Under the pieces are notes generated by a model. It was not told the origin of the DNA. It saw only the letters and a list, made by a program, of their open reading frames with translations, and ran no database searches. A program made the translations under genes and the position numbers. Positions 53,762 to 62,747 of a stretch of DNA of 64,000 nucleotides are shown piece by piece (position 1 is the stretch's first letter; each line of letters starts with the position of its first letter). The stretch is from Hoeflea_A sp965249925. GTDB taxonomy: Bacteria; Pseudomonadota; Alphaproteobacteria; Rhizobiales; Rhizobiaceae. The stretch spans positions 2,976,001 through 3,040,000 of the forward strand of contig OZ252260.1 of assembly GCA_965249925.1 (NCBI GenBank), written 5' to 3'.

Positions 53762-53973
53762 AAATTCGGAGACAGCTTACTTAATTCTCTGAAAAGACTT
53801 GTGTTTTTCCAGGCCGTGCCCGAATTAAGCAAGCTTTCACCGAATTTCCCTCATCCCGCGCCAGCACCAGTCGAAGCGGTCGCAAATTTGGTGACGGTTT
53901 GCTCAATTCGGGCACAGCGTTTTTCAATTTTCACCATCAATTCAATGAATTGAGTAAACCGTCTCCAAATTTC
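53762..53973. repeat. Palindromic repeat doublet, fourth copy (variant)
   Basis: Same design as the three copies near 33 kb: first palindrome with arms AAATTCGGAGACAGCTTACT and the complement of AAATTCGGTGAAAGCTTGCT; second with AAATTTGGTGACGGTTTGCT and the complement of AAATTTGGAGACGGTTTACT. The second palindrome has CTCAATTC in place of CTTAATTC, a compensated variant in both arms. It lies between the convergent ends of the M24 peptidase and LysE genes. Confidence 0.8.
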
Positions 53974-53984
53974 TGGTTGCCCTC

Positions 53985-54605
53985 CTACCGGTTGGCTGCC
54001 GCCAGCAGGCCGCCCATGCCGACGAAGACGGCGCCGGTCATGCGGTTGAGCCAGCGGCCGGTTCCGGTTCGGCCGAGCCATGGCCCGAGCCGGGTGGCCG
54101 ATCCGGCGAGGCCCAGTTCGTAGACGAACTCGATGAACACGAAGGTCGCCGCCAGCACTAGGAACTGGGTCAGCTGCGACCGTCCGGGATCGATGAACTG
54201 CGGCAGGAAGGCGGCGAAGAAAACGATGCCCTTGGGATTGGAAGCGGCGGCCATGAAACCCTGGCTGAACAGGGTGCGGCGCCTGGCCGAACGGTGCTCG
54301 GGCGTCAGCCGCACGGTCAGCGGCGGGGCGCGCCAGGTGACGATGCCGAGATAGACCAGATAAGCCGCGCCGACCCATTTGAGGATGGTGAACACTGTCG
54401 CCGACGTCGTCAGCAGGGCGCCGAGCCCGGCCATACTGACGCCGATGACCAGCGTGAAGCCGAGCGCGCCGCCGAGGCAGGTAAAGACCGTCCGCTCGAC
54501 CCCGTGCGACGCGCCATGCACCAGCGCCAGCAGCGTATTGGGCCCCGGCGTGACGCATAGCAGGGAGGCCGCGACCAGATAGAGCAGCCAGGTTTCAAGC
54601 GCCAT
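53985..54605 (-). CDS. LysE/RhtB-family amino-acid exporter
   Basis: 206 residues, six predicted membrane helices. Seen: N-terminal CVTPGPNTLLALVHGASHG, the family motif for LysE/RhtB translocators, and GFMAAASNPKGIVFFAAFLPQF in the middle. Exports amino acids such as homoserine, threonine or lysine; substrate not determinable. The start is followed upstream on the same strand by a VOC-family gene 98 bp away. Confidence 0.92.
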   Translation of the reverse strand: MALETWLLYLVAASLLCVTPGPNTLLALVHGASHGVERTVFTCLGGALGFTLVIGVSMAGLGALLTTSATVFTILKWVGAAYLVYLGIVTWRAPPLTVRLTPEHRSARRRTLFSQGFMAAASNPKGIVFFAAFLPQFIDPGRSQLTQFLVLAATFVFIEFVYELGLAGSATRLGPWLGRTGTGRWLNRMTGAVFVGMGGLLAAANR

Positions 54606-54703
54606 GGGTCCTCGCCGTCACTGCATTGAACGTAGGTGGGAGTCATATGCCGCTTCGACCGACGGGTAAACGGCGAAAGCCGGTCTCTTATGGGCGATCG
54701 CTG

Positions 54704-55096
54704 CTACATGCCCGGCTGCAACATGCCGGCGGCATTGCCCTCGGTGTCCTTGATCAGCACGTAGCGGCCGACGCCCGGGACGTCCATCGGTTCGCCAAGC
54801 ACCTCGCCGCCGGCTTCACGTACCGCCCGCATCGACGCGGCGATGTCTTCGACACCGATGACGGCGGAGGCATGCTGAGGTGACTCAGGCTTGTGGGGAA
54901 AGAAGCCGCAGTTGATGGCACCCGGTGTGACAGGCCGGCCATTTTCCGACTCGGTCGTCTCTGCGACCACGTAGTCGCCCATCTCCTCGCCAAGAAAGGT
55001 CGGCTTCCATCCAAAGACGGTCTCGTAGAAGGCGGCCATGCGCTTGGGATCGCGATAGGGCATTTCGAAATGGACGACGGGGCATTGCTTGGCCAT
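54704..55096 (-). CDS. VOC-family (glyoxalase/bleomycin-resistance fold) protein
   Basis: 130 residues. Begins CPVVHFEMPYRDPKRMAAFY, the usual VOC first beta-strand with His as a metal ligand, then ETVFGWK; ends VLIKDTEGNAAGMLQP with a Glu in the position of a metal ligand. Single-domain protein related to the PhnB/glyoxalase superfamily; substrate unknown. Preceded by GGAGGAAA. Confidence 0.88.
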   Translation of the reverse strand: MAKQCPVVHFEMPYRDPKRMAAFYETVFGWKPTFLGEEMGDYVVAETTESENGRPVTPGAINCGFFPHKPESPQHASAVIGVEDIAASMRAVREAGGEVLGEPMDVPGVGRYVLIKDTEGNAAGMLQPGM

Positions 55097-55140
55097 GGTT
55101 TCCTCCTCAGTCGATGGCTTGTGCGCAAGTGTCAGACTAG

Positions 55141-55296
55141 CATATCCGACGCGCCGCTCGGGTCGTCGCGCGTCGCTTCGATGAAGCGCAGCGACCTTTC
55201 GCGTTGACCAACGGCCAGTATGCGCTGCTCATTGCACTGATCCGGCCGGAGCCGCCGGCCATGGGGGAGGTCGCGGCACTGGCCGCCCTGGTTTAA
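55141..55296 (+). pseudogene. Remnant of a MarR-family regulator gene
   Basis: An open stretch of about 51 codons between two stops, without a start, reads VVARRFDEAQRPFALTNGQY, ALLIALIRPEPPAMGEVAAL, AALV-stop. This is the N-terminal half of MarR proteins (RPFGLTNGQFSLLMAL-type), up to the helix-turn-helix, where the frame ends. The rest of the gene is absent. The remaining 343-base gap (55097-55439) has no other gene I can support. Confidence 0.6.
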
Positions 55297-55439
55297 CCGG
55301 CCTTCAACCGGACAGGGTCTATCGATGCACCAGCACATTCGCTAGACAGTTGAGGCGCCGGTAGTGATCTGTGTGCTTTTGTCGGTTTTTGCGGTGTCAG
55401 CTGTGTCGCTGGTGCCAACCCTTTGAGAAGGCCGTTTTC

Positions 55440-56252
55440 ATGGGATTCAGGATATTCGCTCTTTGCCTGCGGCAGCTTTACGTCAACTGGCTTGTCGCCG
55501 TTCGGTTGAGCTGGTTCTGGCTGCTGATCGTGATTGTAGCGATCCTGGCGGTTGCAGGGTTTATCGGTCCCGTGCTCGGCATGGGCAGTGAGGATGGCGA
55601 TGCGCGAGCCGGTTTGCTTATCCTGCTTGCCGTGCTTGCGATCTTCATCATTGGCCTGGTCGCTTTTACGACGATTGCGATCGGATGGCACCGCTGGGTG
55701 CTGATGGACGAAGAACCGGATCGGTTCTACGTGCTGCACGGCGGCTGGCCGATACTGTCCTACATTCTCAGAAGCCTGCTGATCGTGCTGCTCACTCTGC
55801 TGGTGATGATACCGGCTTTGCTGCTGGTTTCCATGGTTCTGGGCCAAAACATGTCATTTGCCATCATGGGCCAGAATCTTCCGCAAAACGCTTCTTTAGC
55901 GTACGTCCTGGCGTATCTGGCTCTGTCGACGCTCGCCACTTGGATCATATTGCGCATCGGCCCGATCCTGCCGGCGCTGGCCGTTGGGGAACGCCTGTCG
56001 ATCAGAGAATCATTCCGATTGACGCGTCCGATCGCCGGCGCCCTTTCGGTCACCGCGTTCTGTCTGGTCGTTTTCCAGCTCATTCCCTATGGCATCGATT
56101 TCCTGGTGACCGCCGTTGCCGGGTCGCCGGCATCCGCGCTCGGCCTGGTCCTTGTCGCATTCGGCCTCGTCTTTGCCTGGGTCAGCTTCTTCGTCAGTTT
56201 CGGCATCTTCACGGTGGTCTACGGTCATGTCGTGGAGGGGCGACCGCTTTAG
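55440..56252 (+). CDS. Polytopic membrane protein, twin 1
   Basis: 270 residues with six or more hydrophobic segments (for example WLLIVIVAILAVAGFIG, LLILLAVLAIFIIGLVAF, SLLIVLLTLLVMIPALLLVS). Soluble markers shared with the next gene: IAIGWHRWVLMDEEPDRFY, ILPALAVGERLSIRESFRLT and a terminal VVYGHVVEGRPL. ATG 55440 has GAGAAGG upstream. I do not recognise a named function; the pattern is like small uncharacterised alphaproteobacterial membrane families. It may work as a hetero-oligomer with its twin. Confidence 0.82.
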   Translation: MGFRIFALCLRQLYVNWLVAVRLSWFWLLIVIVAILAVAGFIGPVLGMGSEDGDARAGLLILLAVLAIFIIGLVAFTTIAIGWHRWVLMDEEPDRFYVLHGGWPILSYILRSLLIVLLTLLVMIPALLLVSMVLGQNMSFAIMGQNLPQNASLAYVLAYLALSTLATWIILRIGPILPALAVGERLSIRESFRLTRPIAGALSVTAFCLVVFQLIPYGIDFLVTAVAGSPASALGLVLVAFGLVFAWVSFFVSFGIFTVVYGHVVEGRPL

Positions 56253-56297
56253 GGTCTGTTGATACTCAACAGGCCCTGGGACTGGGGGTACACGCCG

Positions 56298-57107
56298 ATG
56301 GGTTTCAGGTTTTACATGCGGTGCTTGCGGCAGGTGCTTGGCGACTGGCATGTGGTATTCCGCTTGAGCTGGTTCTGGTTGCTGGTGCTGTTCGGCCTGC
56401 TCGCCGCGATAGCACTGGAAATCGACCCAAGCGTGTTTTCCGAAGGCACCCTGAGTGTGACCGACGTCCCCTTGCCGCTGCTCGCACTCGGGCTCGGCAC
56501 ATTGGTCGTGCTTCTCGTCGCCCTCGCGGCGATCGCAATCGGTTGGCATCGCTGGATTCTGCGGGGCGACTCGCCCGGCTGGCTTTACCTGCTGCCCGCC
56601 GGGGCGCCGGTCCTGCGTTACATTCTTCGCAGCATCTGGATCATCCTGATTACCACGATCGTGATGGCGCTTCCGGTTTTCCTGGTGCTGCGGGTCGCCG
56701 CCGATCATGCCGCCGGCTTCCCGGCGTCGCCCGCCGAACCACCTGTCGAGCTCTTGGCGCTGGCGGCAGGGACCGGCCTTGTGATCTGGTCCATGGCGAC
56801 ATGGGTCGTGCTGCGCATCGGCCTGGGCCTTCCGGCCCTGGCCATCGGCAAGCGCCTGTCGATTGTCCTGTCCTTTCGCCTGACGCGGGAGATCTCCGGC
56901 GCACTAATCGCCACCGCGCTGTTCATGGTCCTGTTTTCGTCTGCTGCGGTCGCCCTTCCGGTTGTGTTGGCCGGGGGAACACATGATGCGGCAATCCTCT
57001 ACCCAATGGCTGCCGCGAGCGCGCTATTCGCCTGGATCATCTTGTTCAGCGGATTTGGTGTCCTGACGGTCCTCTACGCCCATGTGATCGAGGACTTGCC
57101 GGTCTGA
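56298..57107 (+). CDS. Polytopic membrane protein, twin 2
   Basis: 269 residues, a clear paralog of the gene 45 bp upstream: GFRFYMRCLRQVLGDW against GFRIFALCLRQLYVNW, IAIGWHRWILRGDSPGWLY, LPALAIGKRLSIVLSFRLT and a terminal VLYAHVIEDLPV. The two genes diverged after tandem duplication; the conserved GWHRW and LSI-SFRLTR motifs are the likely functional sites. Function unknown. Confidence 0.82.
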   Translation: MGFRFYMRCLRQVLGDWHVVFRLSWFWLLVLFGLLAAIALEIDPSVFSEGTLSVTDVPLPLLALGLGTLVVLLVALAAIAIGWHRWILRGDSPGWLYLLPAGAPVLRYILRSIWIILITTIVMALPVFLVLRVAADHAAGFPASPAEPPVELLALAAGTGLVIWSMATWVVLRIGLGLPALAIGKRLSIVLSFRLTREISGALIATALFMVLFSSAAVALPVVLAGGTHDAAILYPMAAASALFAWIILFSGFGVLTVLYAHVIEDLPV

Positions 57108-57199
57108 CTTGGGCTGTTCTCCCCAGAGCTTGATCCGCATGCCGGGTTCGCGAACAATGGTGTCCGCGTGCGGTGAGAACCTTGGAGAAGCGGACGACC

Positions 57200-58120
57200 A
57201 TGCGGGACCTGATCGACAGAAGGCAAGTGTTAACGCTGGGCACGCTCGGCCTGTCGGTGGCCGTGTCGCAACCGTCCAGCGCACAACGGCGCGACCGGTC
57301 CGGCTTTTCCCTGGCGCTTGGCGGCGGGTCGGCGCGCGGCCTGGCTCACATTCCGGTGCTCGAAGCCCTTGATGAACTCGGCGTCGCACCCAAGGCGATC
57401 GCCGGCACCTCGATTGGCGCCATCATCGGCGCCTGCTATGCCAGCGGCCTGTCGGCGCGCGAAATCCGCGACTATGCGACGACGCTTTTTGCAACACGGC
57501 TGAACACGCTGCGCCGCCTGTTTCCGCGCAACCCGCGCAGCTGGGCTTCGGTCTTCTCGATGGAGACGTCATCGGTGCTGGAAGCCGAAGTGCTCATGGA
57601 GGCTGTGCTGCCTGAGGCGGTTCCGGCGGCGTTTTCGGATCTGAGGATACCACTGAGTATCGTGACCACCGACTTCTACAGCCAGTCGGAGTTCGTCATA
57701 AGCGACGGTCCCTTGCATCGGGCCATCGGTGCGTCCGCCGCCTTGCCGGTGTTCGTGGCGCCGGTTCGCTGGCAAAACCGGGTGTTGATCGACGGCGGAT
57801 TCGTCAATCCGACACCTTTCGACGTGCTCGATCATCGGACCGGCTATGTCGTCGCTGTCGACGTGACCGGCAATGGCTCGACGCAAACCGGTGCTTTGCC
57901 CGGCGCGCTGCAAAGCTGGATCGGCGCGTCGCAGATCGCCATCCGCTCACTGGTCAATGAACGCCTGAAGCGGATCACTCCGGACCTGTTGATCCGACCC
58001 GATGTCGGGTCGTTCGACAGCCTCGAATTCAACAGGATCGACGAGATCCTGGCGGCCGGGGAAGCGGAAAAAGAGCGGGTCAAGCAACAACTGGGCGCTC
58101 TGCTGGAGCAGGCTGGATAA
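57200..58120 (+). CDS. Exported patatin-like phospholipase
   Basis: 306 residues. The N terminus resembles a Tat signal (DRRQVLTLGTLGLSVAVSQP, cleavage near SSAQ). The patatin domain has the oxyanion motif LGGGSARGLAHI, the nucleophile GTSIGAIIG (Ser) and the DGG catalytic Asp in VLIDGGFVNPTPFDVL. This is the classic Ser-Asp dyad of lipid acyl hydrolases. ATG 57200 is preferred to a GTG at 57173. It converges with the large hydrolase gene, 2 bp apart. Confidence 0.9.
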   Translation: MRDLIDRRQVLTLGTLGLSVAVSQPSSAQRRDRSGFSLALGGGSARGLAHIPVLEALDELGVAPKAIAGTSIGAIIGACYASGLSAREIRDYATTLFATRLNTLRRLFPRNPRSWASVFSMETSSVLEAEVLMEAVLPEAVPAAFSDLRIPLSIVTTDFYSQSEFVISDGPLHRAIGASAALPVFVAPVRWQNRVLIDGGFVNPTPFDVLDHRTGYVVAVDVTGNGSTQTGALPGALQSWIGASQIAIRSLVNERLKRITPDLLIRPDVGSFDSLEFNRIDEILAAGEAEKERVKQQLGALLEQAG

Positions 58121-58122
58121 CG

Positions 58123-59775
58123 TCAGAAAGGCAGTCCGCGCTTCTCGAATATGGCTTTCAGCGTATCCGCCCGTTGCGCGTTCCAGCCGGGTGGGTCGAG
58201 CACCGCCGCCCATCCGTCGATGTAGTCCGGCGCCAGGTAATAGTGCCCGAAACGGGGCACCTTCAGCGAGATCATCATGTCGAGCGCCATCTGGAACATC
58301 GTCACCACAGGATACCAGCGCAGTTCCTTCGTGACATCCGGCGCCCGCTCGCCGCGCAGCCAAATGGCCGGCCGGAAGCTGGAATCGAAGGTGAACACGA
58401 CGATCGGGTCGCTGCCGTAATTGAGAAACACCAGGCGGATCGGGCCCCAGGTTGCCCCTTCGATCTGCAGACCGCCGGTCTGGTTCATTGCCCGTGCCAG
58501 CGAACCATTGCCGTAAAGCGGCCGCCAGGCCGGGCTGCCAGGATTGCGATTGTTGCGGATTTCCGTCCAGTAGCGGCTGAAGAAGGGTGAGCCGGCCCAC
58601 AGTGCGCCGTCGATCGGGTCGGCGAGCAGATCGAGCAGCGGCAGCGTTTGCTGAGAATTGAAGGCGCCCTGGCTTAGCCCGTGAAGATAGAGTTTTGGTC
58701 GCGCCGTTCGCGGGAGTTGTCGCCAATACGCGTAGACGGTGTCAAACAGGACTTCCGCCTGGTCGACGCCGTAATCCGGGTCCGCCATCAGCGACAGCAC
58801 ACTGGTCAGATAGGAGTATTGAACCGCGACCGTGGCGACATCGCCGCCCATAATGAATTCCAACGGATCGTGGCTGCCGGGATCCATCCAGCCGGTGCCG
58901 ACCGGTACCATGACGACCAGTGCCGCGCGTTCGAAACCGCCGGCCCGGATCAGCTCCTTCAGCGCCAGCTCGGCACGTGCCTGCGCCGTCTCCGCCGATC
59001 GCCGCCCGATATAGACCCGGATCGGTTCCTTTGCCTCAGGGCCGCTGAACGTAGCGATCTCTTCGGCCGTCGGTCCGGTGCTGACGTAAGCCCGACCCCA
59101 GCGGCCGAGGCTGTTCCAGTCGACAAGCGAGGAGGAACTGCCGGTCTTGAGCGGATCCGTGGGTCGCGGCACGTCCGGTTCGATGAGACTGTCGGCCGCT
59201 TCAAAGGATGCGTCGGCGGCGCGAAACAGCCGCGTGACAAGGACTCCGTCGACCGCCGCCCAAACCAGCCAGAGCGCCAGCAGGAACGCCACCAGCCGGC
59301 CGATGCGCGGTGGCAGAAACCGGTTGGACAGGTCGTCGAGCCGGTTGACCAGCAGCGCCAGCAGGAACAACACGCCGCGTCCGACCAGGAAGATCATGAC
59401 GGCGATGCTGCCCAGGGTGGCCGGCGCCGAGGTCTCAATCGGTGCCAGGCCCATCAGTTCGCGGGTGACATTCTGCCAGTCGGCGGCCTTCCAAAGGCAA
59501 AAGGCGATGACGGCGACAGCCACCATGTCGGAGGCCGCGCGCAGCAGATCGCGGCGGTCCTCTTCCGGCTCCGGCAATTGCCCGAAACGCCAAAGCCACA
59601 GCAGCAGGCGGCCGATTTCGTAGCCGATAACGGCAAGCAGGCCGCCGGCCAGGCCTTGCAAAACCGGATCGCGCGGCATCAGCGACGGTGTCAGCGATGC
59701 GCTGAAGAACAGTGCCGCGAGCAGCAGTCCGAGGCTGTTGTGGGACCGCCAGATCGCGCCGAGCAGCCGCTCCAT
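58123..59775 (-). CDS. Membrane-bound alpha/beta-hydrolase family protein (abhydrolase_9 type)
   Basis: 550 residues. The N-terminal 210 residues hold several membrane helices (LGLLLAALFFSASLTPSLMP, MVAVAVIAFCLWKAA, LGSIAVMIFLVGRGVLFLLA). The C-terminal domain (about 240-550) contains RVYIGRRSAETAQARAELAL, FERAALVVMVPVGTGWMDPG and the nucleophile LYLHGLSQGAFNSQ, with Ser in GLSQG. This two-domain layout matches the family annotated as alpha/beta-hydrolase with N-terminal membrane region (PF10081/PF15420). Possibly an esterase or lipase; function unknown. Confidence 0.85.
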   Translation of the reverse strand: MERLLGAIWRSHNSLGLLLAALFFSASLTPSLMPRDPVLQGLAGGLLAVIGYEIGRLLLWLWRFGQLPEPEEDRRDLLRAASDMVAVAVIAFCLWKAADWQNVTRELMGLAPIETSAPATLGSIAVMIFLVGRGVLFLLALLVNRLDDLSNRFLPPRIGRLVAFLLALWLVWAAVDGVLVTRLFRAADASFEAADSLIEPDVPRPTDPLKTGSSSSLVDWNSLGRWGRAYVSTGPTAEEIATFSGPEAKEPIRVYIGRRSAETAQARAELALKELIRAGGFERAALVVMVPVGTGWMDPGSHDPLEFIMGGDVATVAVQYSYLTSVLSLMADPDYGVDQAEVLFDTVYAYWRQLPRTARPKLYLHGLSQGAFNSQQTLPLLDLLADPIDGALWAGSPFFSRYWTEIRNNRNPGSPAWRPLYGNGSLARAMNQTGGLQIEGATWGPIRLVFLNYGSDPIVVFTFDSSFRPAIWLRGERAPDVTKELRWYPVVTMFQMALDMMISLKVPRFGHYYLAPDYIDGWAAVLDPPGWNAQRADTLKAIFEKRGLPF

Positions 59776-59840
59776 AGGAACCTCTCCGTCAATACATCCG
59801 AGGCAACCGAGTATGACGAAAGACCCGGATCGATCAAGCG

Positions 59841-60587
59841 TCAGTCCAGGGCAGTTTGTTCGGCAAAGACATATCGCCGGCCGGCGACATCGATGCTGGA
59901 CGGCACGCCGTGCGCTTCAAAACGATCATGGCCCTGTTTGAGGTTTTCCCAGAAGCCGATCCATTCGGAGTGACTGAATTCAGCCATCTTTTCGTCGGTC
60001 ATCCGGAACGGAAATATGTGCACATCGACGGCCTGTTGACCGGCTGCCAGGGCCGCCTCGGTCAACAGATAGATCTCCTCGATGCCCGCGTCGGTCATTG
60101 CATAACAGCCGATGGAGGCACACTTGCCGTGCACCATCAGATAGCTGCCCGTGCGCCGGTGCGCCCGGTCGTAGGCGTTGGGAAAACCGAGATTGAACGA
60201 CAGATGATAGTTGCTGTTCGGATTGAGCCGGTCTGCCGTCACCCGGTAGAAACCCTCCGGCGACTGACGGTCGCCTTCCTTGAGCTTGGGCCCGAGACCG
60301 CCCGAATAGCTGCAGATTGGATAGGTCTTGAACAGACTGTAGCGCGCGCCGCCGCCGATCCACAGCTCCAGTTCGCGCGGTTCCTTGAAAATGCGGATAT
60401 GCACCGGATCGCCGAAGGCAAATCCGCTTTGCCGGAGCTGCTGCTCGAGTTCGGGAACCACTCGGACCCGAACCGCATCGAGATTAGCCGATCCGGGCAG
60501 ATAGGGCGGCAGCACGACCGCTGCGAGCGAGGCGGAGAGACCGACAAGCACAAGGGCAAACGCCAGTTTTGCCGTCAGACGATACAT
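59841..60587 (-). CDS. L,D-transpeptidase (YkuD-like) family protein
   Basis: 248 residues with a signal peptide (LAFALVLVGLSASLAAVVLP). The catalytic motif is MVHGKCASIGCYAMTD, with His and the nucleophile Cys in the HG-x5-GC form. Preceded by ICSYSGGLGPKLKEGDRQSP and EGFYRVT, usual in periplasmic L,D-transpeptidase-like proteins of this subfamily (DUF2778/YafK-like). Acts on peptidoglycan cross-links or as an amidase (DpaA). ATG 60587 has GGGGAG upstream. Confidence 0.88.
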   Translation of the reverse strand: MYRLTAKLAFALVLVGLSASLAAVVLPPYLPGSANLDAVRVRVVPELEQQLRQSGFAFGDPVHIRIFKEPRELELWIGGGARYSLFKTYPICSYSGGLGPKLKEGDRQSPEGFYRVTADRLNPNSNYHLSFNLGFPNAYDRAHRRTGSYLMVHGKCASIGCYAMTDAGIEEIYLLTEAALAAGQQAVDVHIFPFRMTDEKMAEFSHSEWIGFWENLKQGHDRFEAHGVPSSIDVAGRRYVFAEQTALD

Positions 60588-60617
60588 CACAGGTTCTCCC
60601 CGCATCGGTGATCGCCA

Positions 60618-61655
60618 CTATGGCGTGGCGATTACGCCCACTTTGTGATCGGGCCGAACCGCGACCATGCCTTCCGTGCGCGCCCGCACCTCAGGTGATG
60701 CCAGGCAGGTGGCGACAGCCTCATAGCCGAAGGCGTCCGGATCCGGCGCCACGGTAACCGGCGGGCTGTGATTGGCGGGGCACAGGATGACCGTTTCGTC
60801 GGCGCCAATCCGGGTCATGTCGAGGATCGCCCGCGAGCGGGTAAGCAGAAACAGCGGACCGGGACGCGAAGCATGGCGCAGGTGCCGGACCAGTGCCGCC
60901 TGCGTTGCCCTGTCGAGTCCCTGTTCCACCAGGTCGACGACCAGCGCTACGCGGTCGTCCTCATACAGCGTTACCAGCAGGGCGATCAGCGCGGTCGACG
61001 CGTTTGCGCCATCCGCCGTCAGATCATCGGCGGTCCGGTTTACAACGGTCGCCAGCGCCGCATGCTCGGCCATCCGTTGGCGGGCTGCCGCGCCGTCGTC
61101 CTCCAGCCGCTCCAGCCCGACAAAAAGCCCGCCGGGCAGACTGTCGGCGATGGTCCGGGCCAGCCGCGTCTTGCCGCTGCCGAGCGGCCCGGTGATGTAG
61201 TTGATCGGCCGGATATCGTTAAGCTCGAACGGTTCGCCGCCCCACGGCCAGGGCAGTGCAAATGCCGTGCGCACCGCGCCTGCAGACGTTGCGACGGGTG
61301 TTTCCACCGATGGCCGCGCCAATTCGGTCCGCAGGGTGCGGATTCGTTGCACGGTGCGATCGATTTGCCGGCGCCGGTCCTCCAAAGCCGCCTGATGGGC
61401 AGCGAGTGCGGGCTCGAGACCGGCGGCACCGTCGGCAAGCGCCACGGCCACTTGCGCCAGGCTGAGGCCGAGACCCCGCAGGGTGACGATTTCGCCGAGC
61501 CGCAGCATCTCGTCGGGACCGTAAGTTCGCCACCCGGAGGCCGCCCGCTGCGGTTCGACCAGGCCGCGTCGCTCGTAGACGCGCAGGGTTTTGATGGAGA
61601 CGCCGAGCCGGCGGGCGGCTTCGGAGGGGGAAAGAAAGCGTGTGGTCTTGCTCAC
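60618..61655 (-). CDS. MerR-family regulator fused to a P-loop ATPase-like domain
   Basis: 345 residues. N-terminal MerR winged helix (LSPSEAARRLGVSIKTLRVY, then WRTYGPDEMLRLGEIVTLRG) and a dimerisation coiled coil (about 75-115). The C-terminal domain (about 130-345) has a Walker A, GPLGSGKT (156-163), a possible Walker B VALVVDLVEQGLD and a GP-LFLLTRS segment. MerR proteins usually have a small ligand-binding tail, so this is unusual; C-terminal ATPase-like tails do occur in some alphaproteobacterial MerR proteins. Regulatory target unknown. Confidence 0.8.
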   Translation of the reverse strand: MSKTTRFLSPSEAARRLGVSIKTLRVYERRGLVEPQRAASGWRTYGPDEMLRLGEIVTLRGLGLSLAQVAVALADGAAGLEPALAAHQAALEDRRRQIDRTVQRIRTLRTELARPSVETPVATSAGAVRTAFALPWPWGGEPFELNDIRPINYITGPLGSGKTRLARTIADSLPGGLFVGLERLEDDGAAARQRMAEHAALATVVNRTADDLTADGANASTALIALLVTLYEDDRVALVVDLVEQGLDRATQAALVRHLRHASRPGPLFLLTRSRAILDMTRIGADETVILCPANHSPPVTVAPDPDAFGYEAVATCLASPEVRARTEGMVAVRPDHKVGVIATP

Positions 61656-61756
61656 GAATCACCTCGCTGTTTGGGTCATCGCATGCTTTATCGTGGTGGT
61701 CCCAGGGGTCAGGTCAACCGTGCCCGCGCATTTGATTACGCGGAAAACGTGCAAAA

Positions 61757-61773
61757 GATTGCTATATGCAATC
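61757..61773. promoter_or_regulatory. Perfect inverted repeat in the MerR-CPBP divergent promoter region
   Basis: GATTGC (61757-61762), spacer TATAT, GCAATC (61768-61773). It lies 51 bases upstream of the CPBP gene, overlapping a TATATG that could be its -10, and about 100 bases from the MerR-like start. A possible operator for the MerR-like protein or another repressor. Confidence 0.4.
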
Positions 61774-61823
61774 ATTGATTGTAGCTTGCGAAGACATCCC
61801 GCCAAACGTACAGGAAACAGTGC

Positions 61824-62747
61824 ATGACCCCGCTCGAGACCTTCATCCGTCCCGCCACAGCGCGCTCGGGCTTTTGGCGGCCCATCATCGGCGTGCTGTT
61901 GATCGGGGCGATTTGGGCCCTCGGCACCACTGCAGCGATCTTAATATACGCGGCCCTAGCGATCGAGTCGCTGCCCGGTGAAGCATTTACCGACGCCCGA
62001 ATCGACGCGTTCGCGGCGCAATCGTCCCCGACTGCCTTTATGTTTTCACTGGCGAGCTTTGTGACGGTGTGGATTGCTCTCTGGGGTGTCGGTCGTTTTC
62101 TGCACGGCCAGCCATTTGCCACCTTTTTTACGCCGGACCGTCGGTTGCATACCGGATTGTTGGTGAAGGGATTGGTATTCAGCGCCTTCTTTATGCTCCT
62201 GACGGCTGCCATAGGCCTGCAGATTACCGATGGCATCCGCCCGCAACTGGACCTCGCGCAGGTAGCAATCCTGTTCTTGCCGATAACCGTTCTGGTTTTT
62301 GTGCAGGCAACAGCGGAGGAACTTGTGTTTCGCGGCTATCTCCTACAGCAACTGGCGATGCGATCGCGGCACTGGCTTGTTTGGGCTTTCCTGCCATCAC
62401 TCGCCTTTGCGTGGCTGCACCACGATCCACAACTATCCTTTGGCAATTACTGGGCGGCGGGCGCCTTTTTGTACGGGCTGCTTGCTTGCGCCCTGGTCTG
62501 GCGCAGCGGAACCCTGTGGCCGGCCGTCGGATTGCATGTCGGCACGAATATCGTCGCCTTCACGGTTTTGGGTGTCGAGGGTATCTTTGCCGGCACCCAA
62601 CTGTGGGTGGTCGATGCCGATCAGTCGGTCCCGGTTTTTCAGGTAGATCTGGCGATGGTAGGCCTGATGCTCATCATCGTCCTCAGCCCCGCCGGCCGAA
62701 TTTTCGGCCCTGGTAGCAAGGGATCGACGGCTTCGGATCCGTCTTAG
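61824..62747 (+). CDS. CPBP-family intramembrane metalloprotease
   Basis: 307 residues, about eight membrane segments. CPBP/CAAX-protease motifs are present: EELVFRGYLLQQL (Glu-Glu and Arg), FAWLHHDP (His) and GLHVGTNIVAF (His). Related eukaryotic enzymes cleave CAAX proteins; bacterial members act in bacteriocin immunity or signalling. Its TAG stop is formed at the left edge of the MITE at 62747. Confidence 0.88.
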   Translation: MTPLETFIRPATARSGFWRPIIGVLLIGAIWALGTTAAILIYAALAIESLPGEAFTDARIDAFAAQSSPTAFMFSLASFVTVWIALWGVGRFLHGQPFATFFTPDRRLHTGLLVKGLVFSAFFMLLTAAIGLQITDGIRPQLDLAQVAILFLPITVLVFVQATAEELVFRGYLLQQLAMRSRHWLVWAFLPSLAFAWLHHDPQLSFGNYWAAGAFLYGLLACALVWRSGTLWPAVGLHVGTNIVAFTVLGVEGIFAGTQLWVVDADQSVPVFQVDLAMVGLMLIIVLSPAGRIFGPGSKGSTASDPS

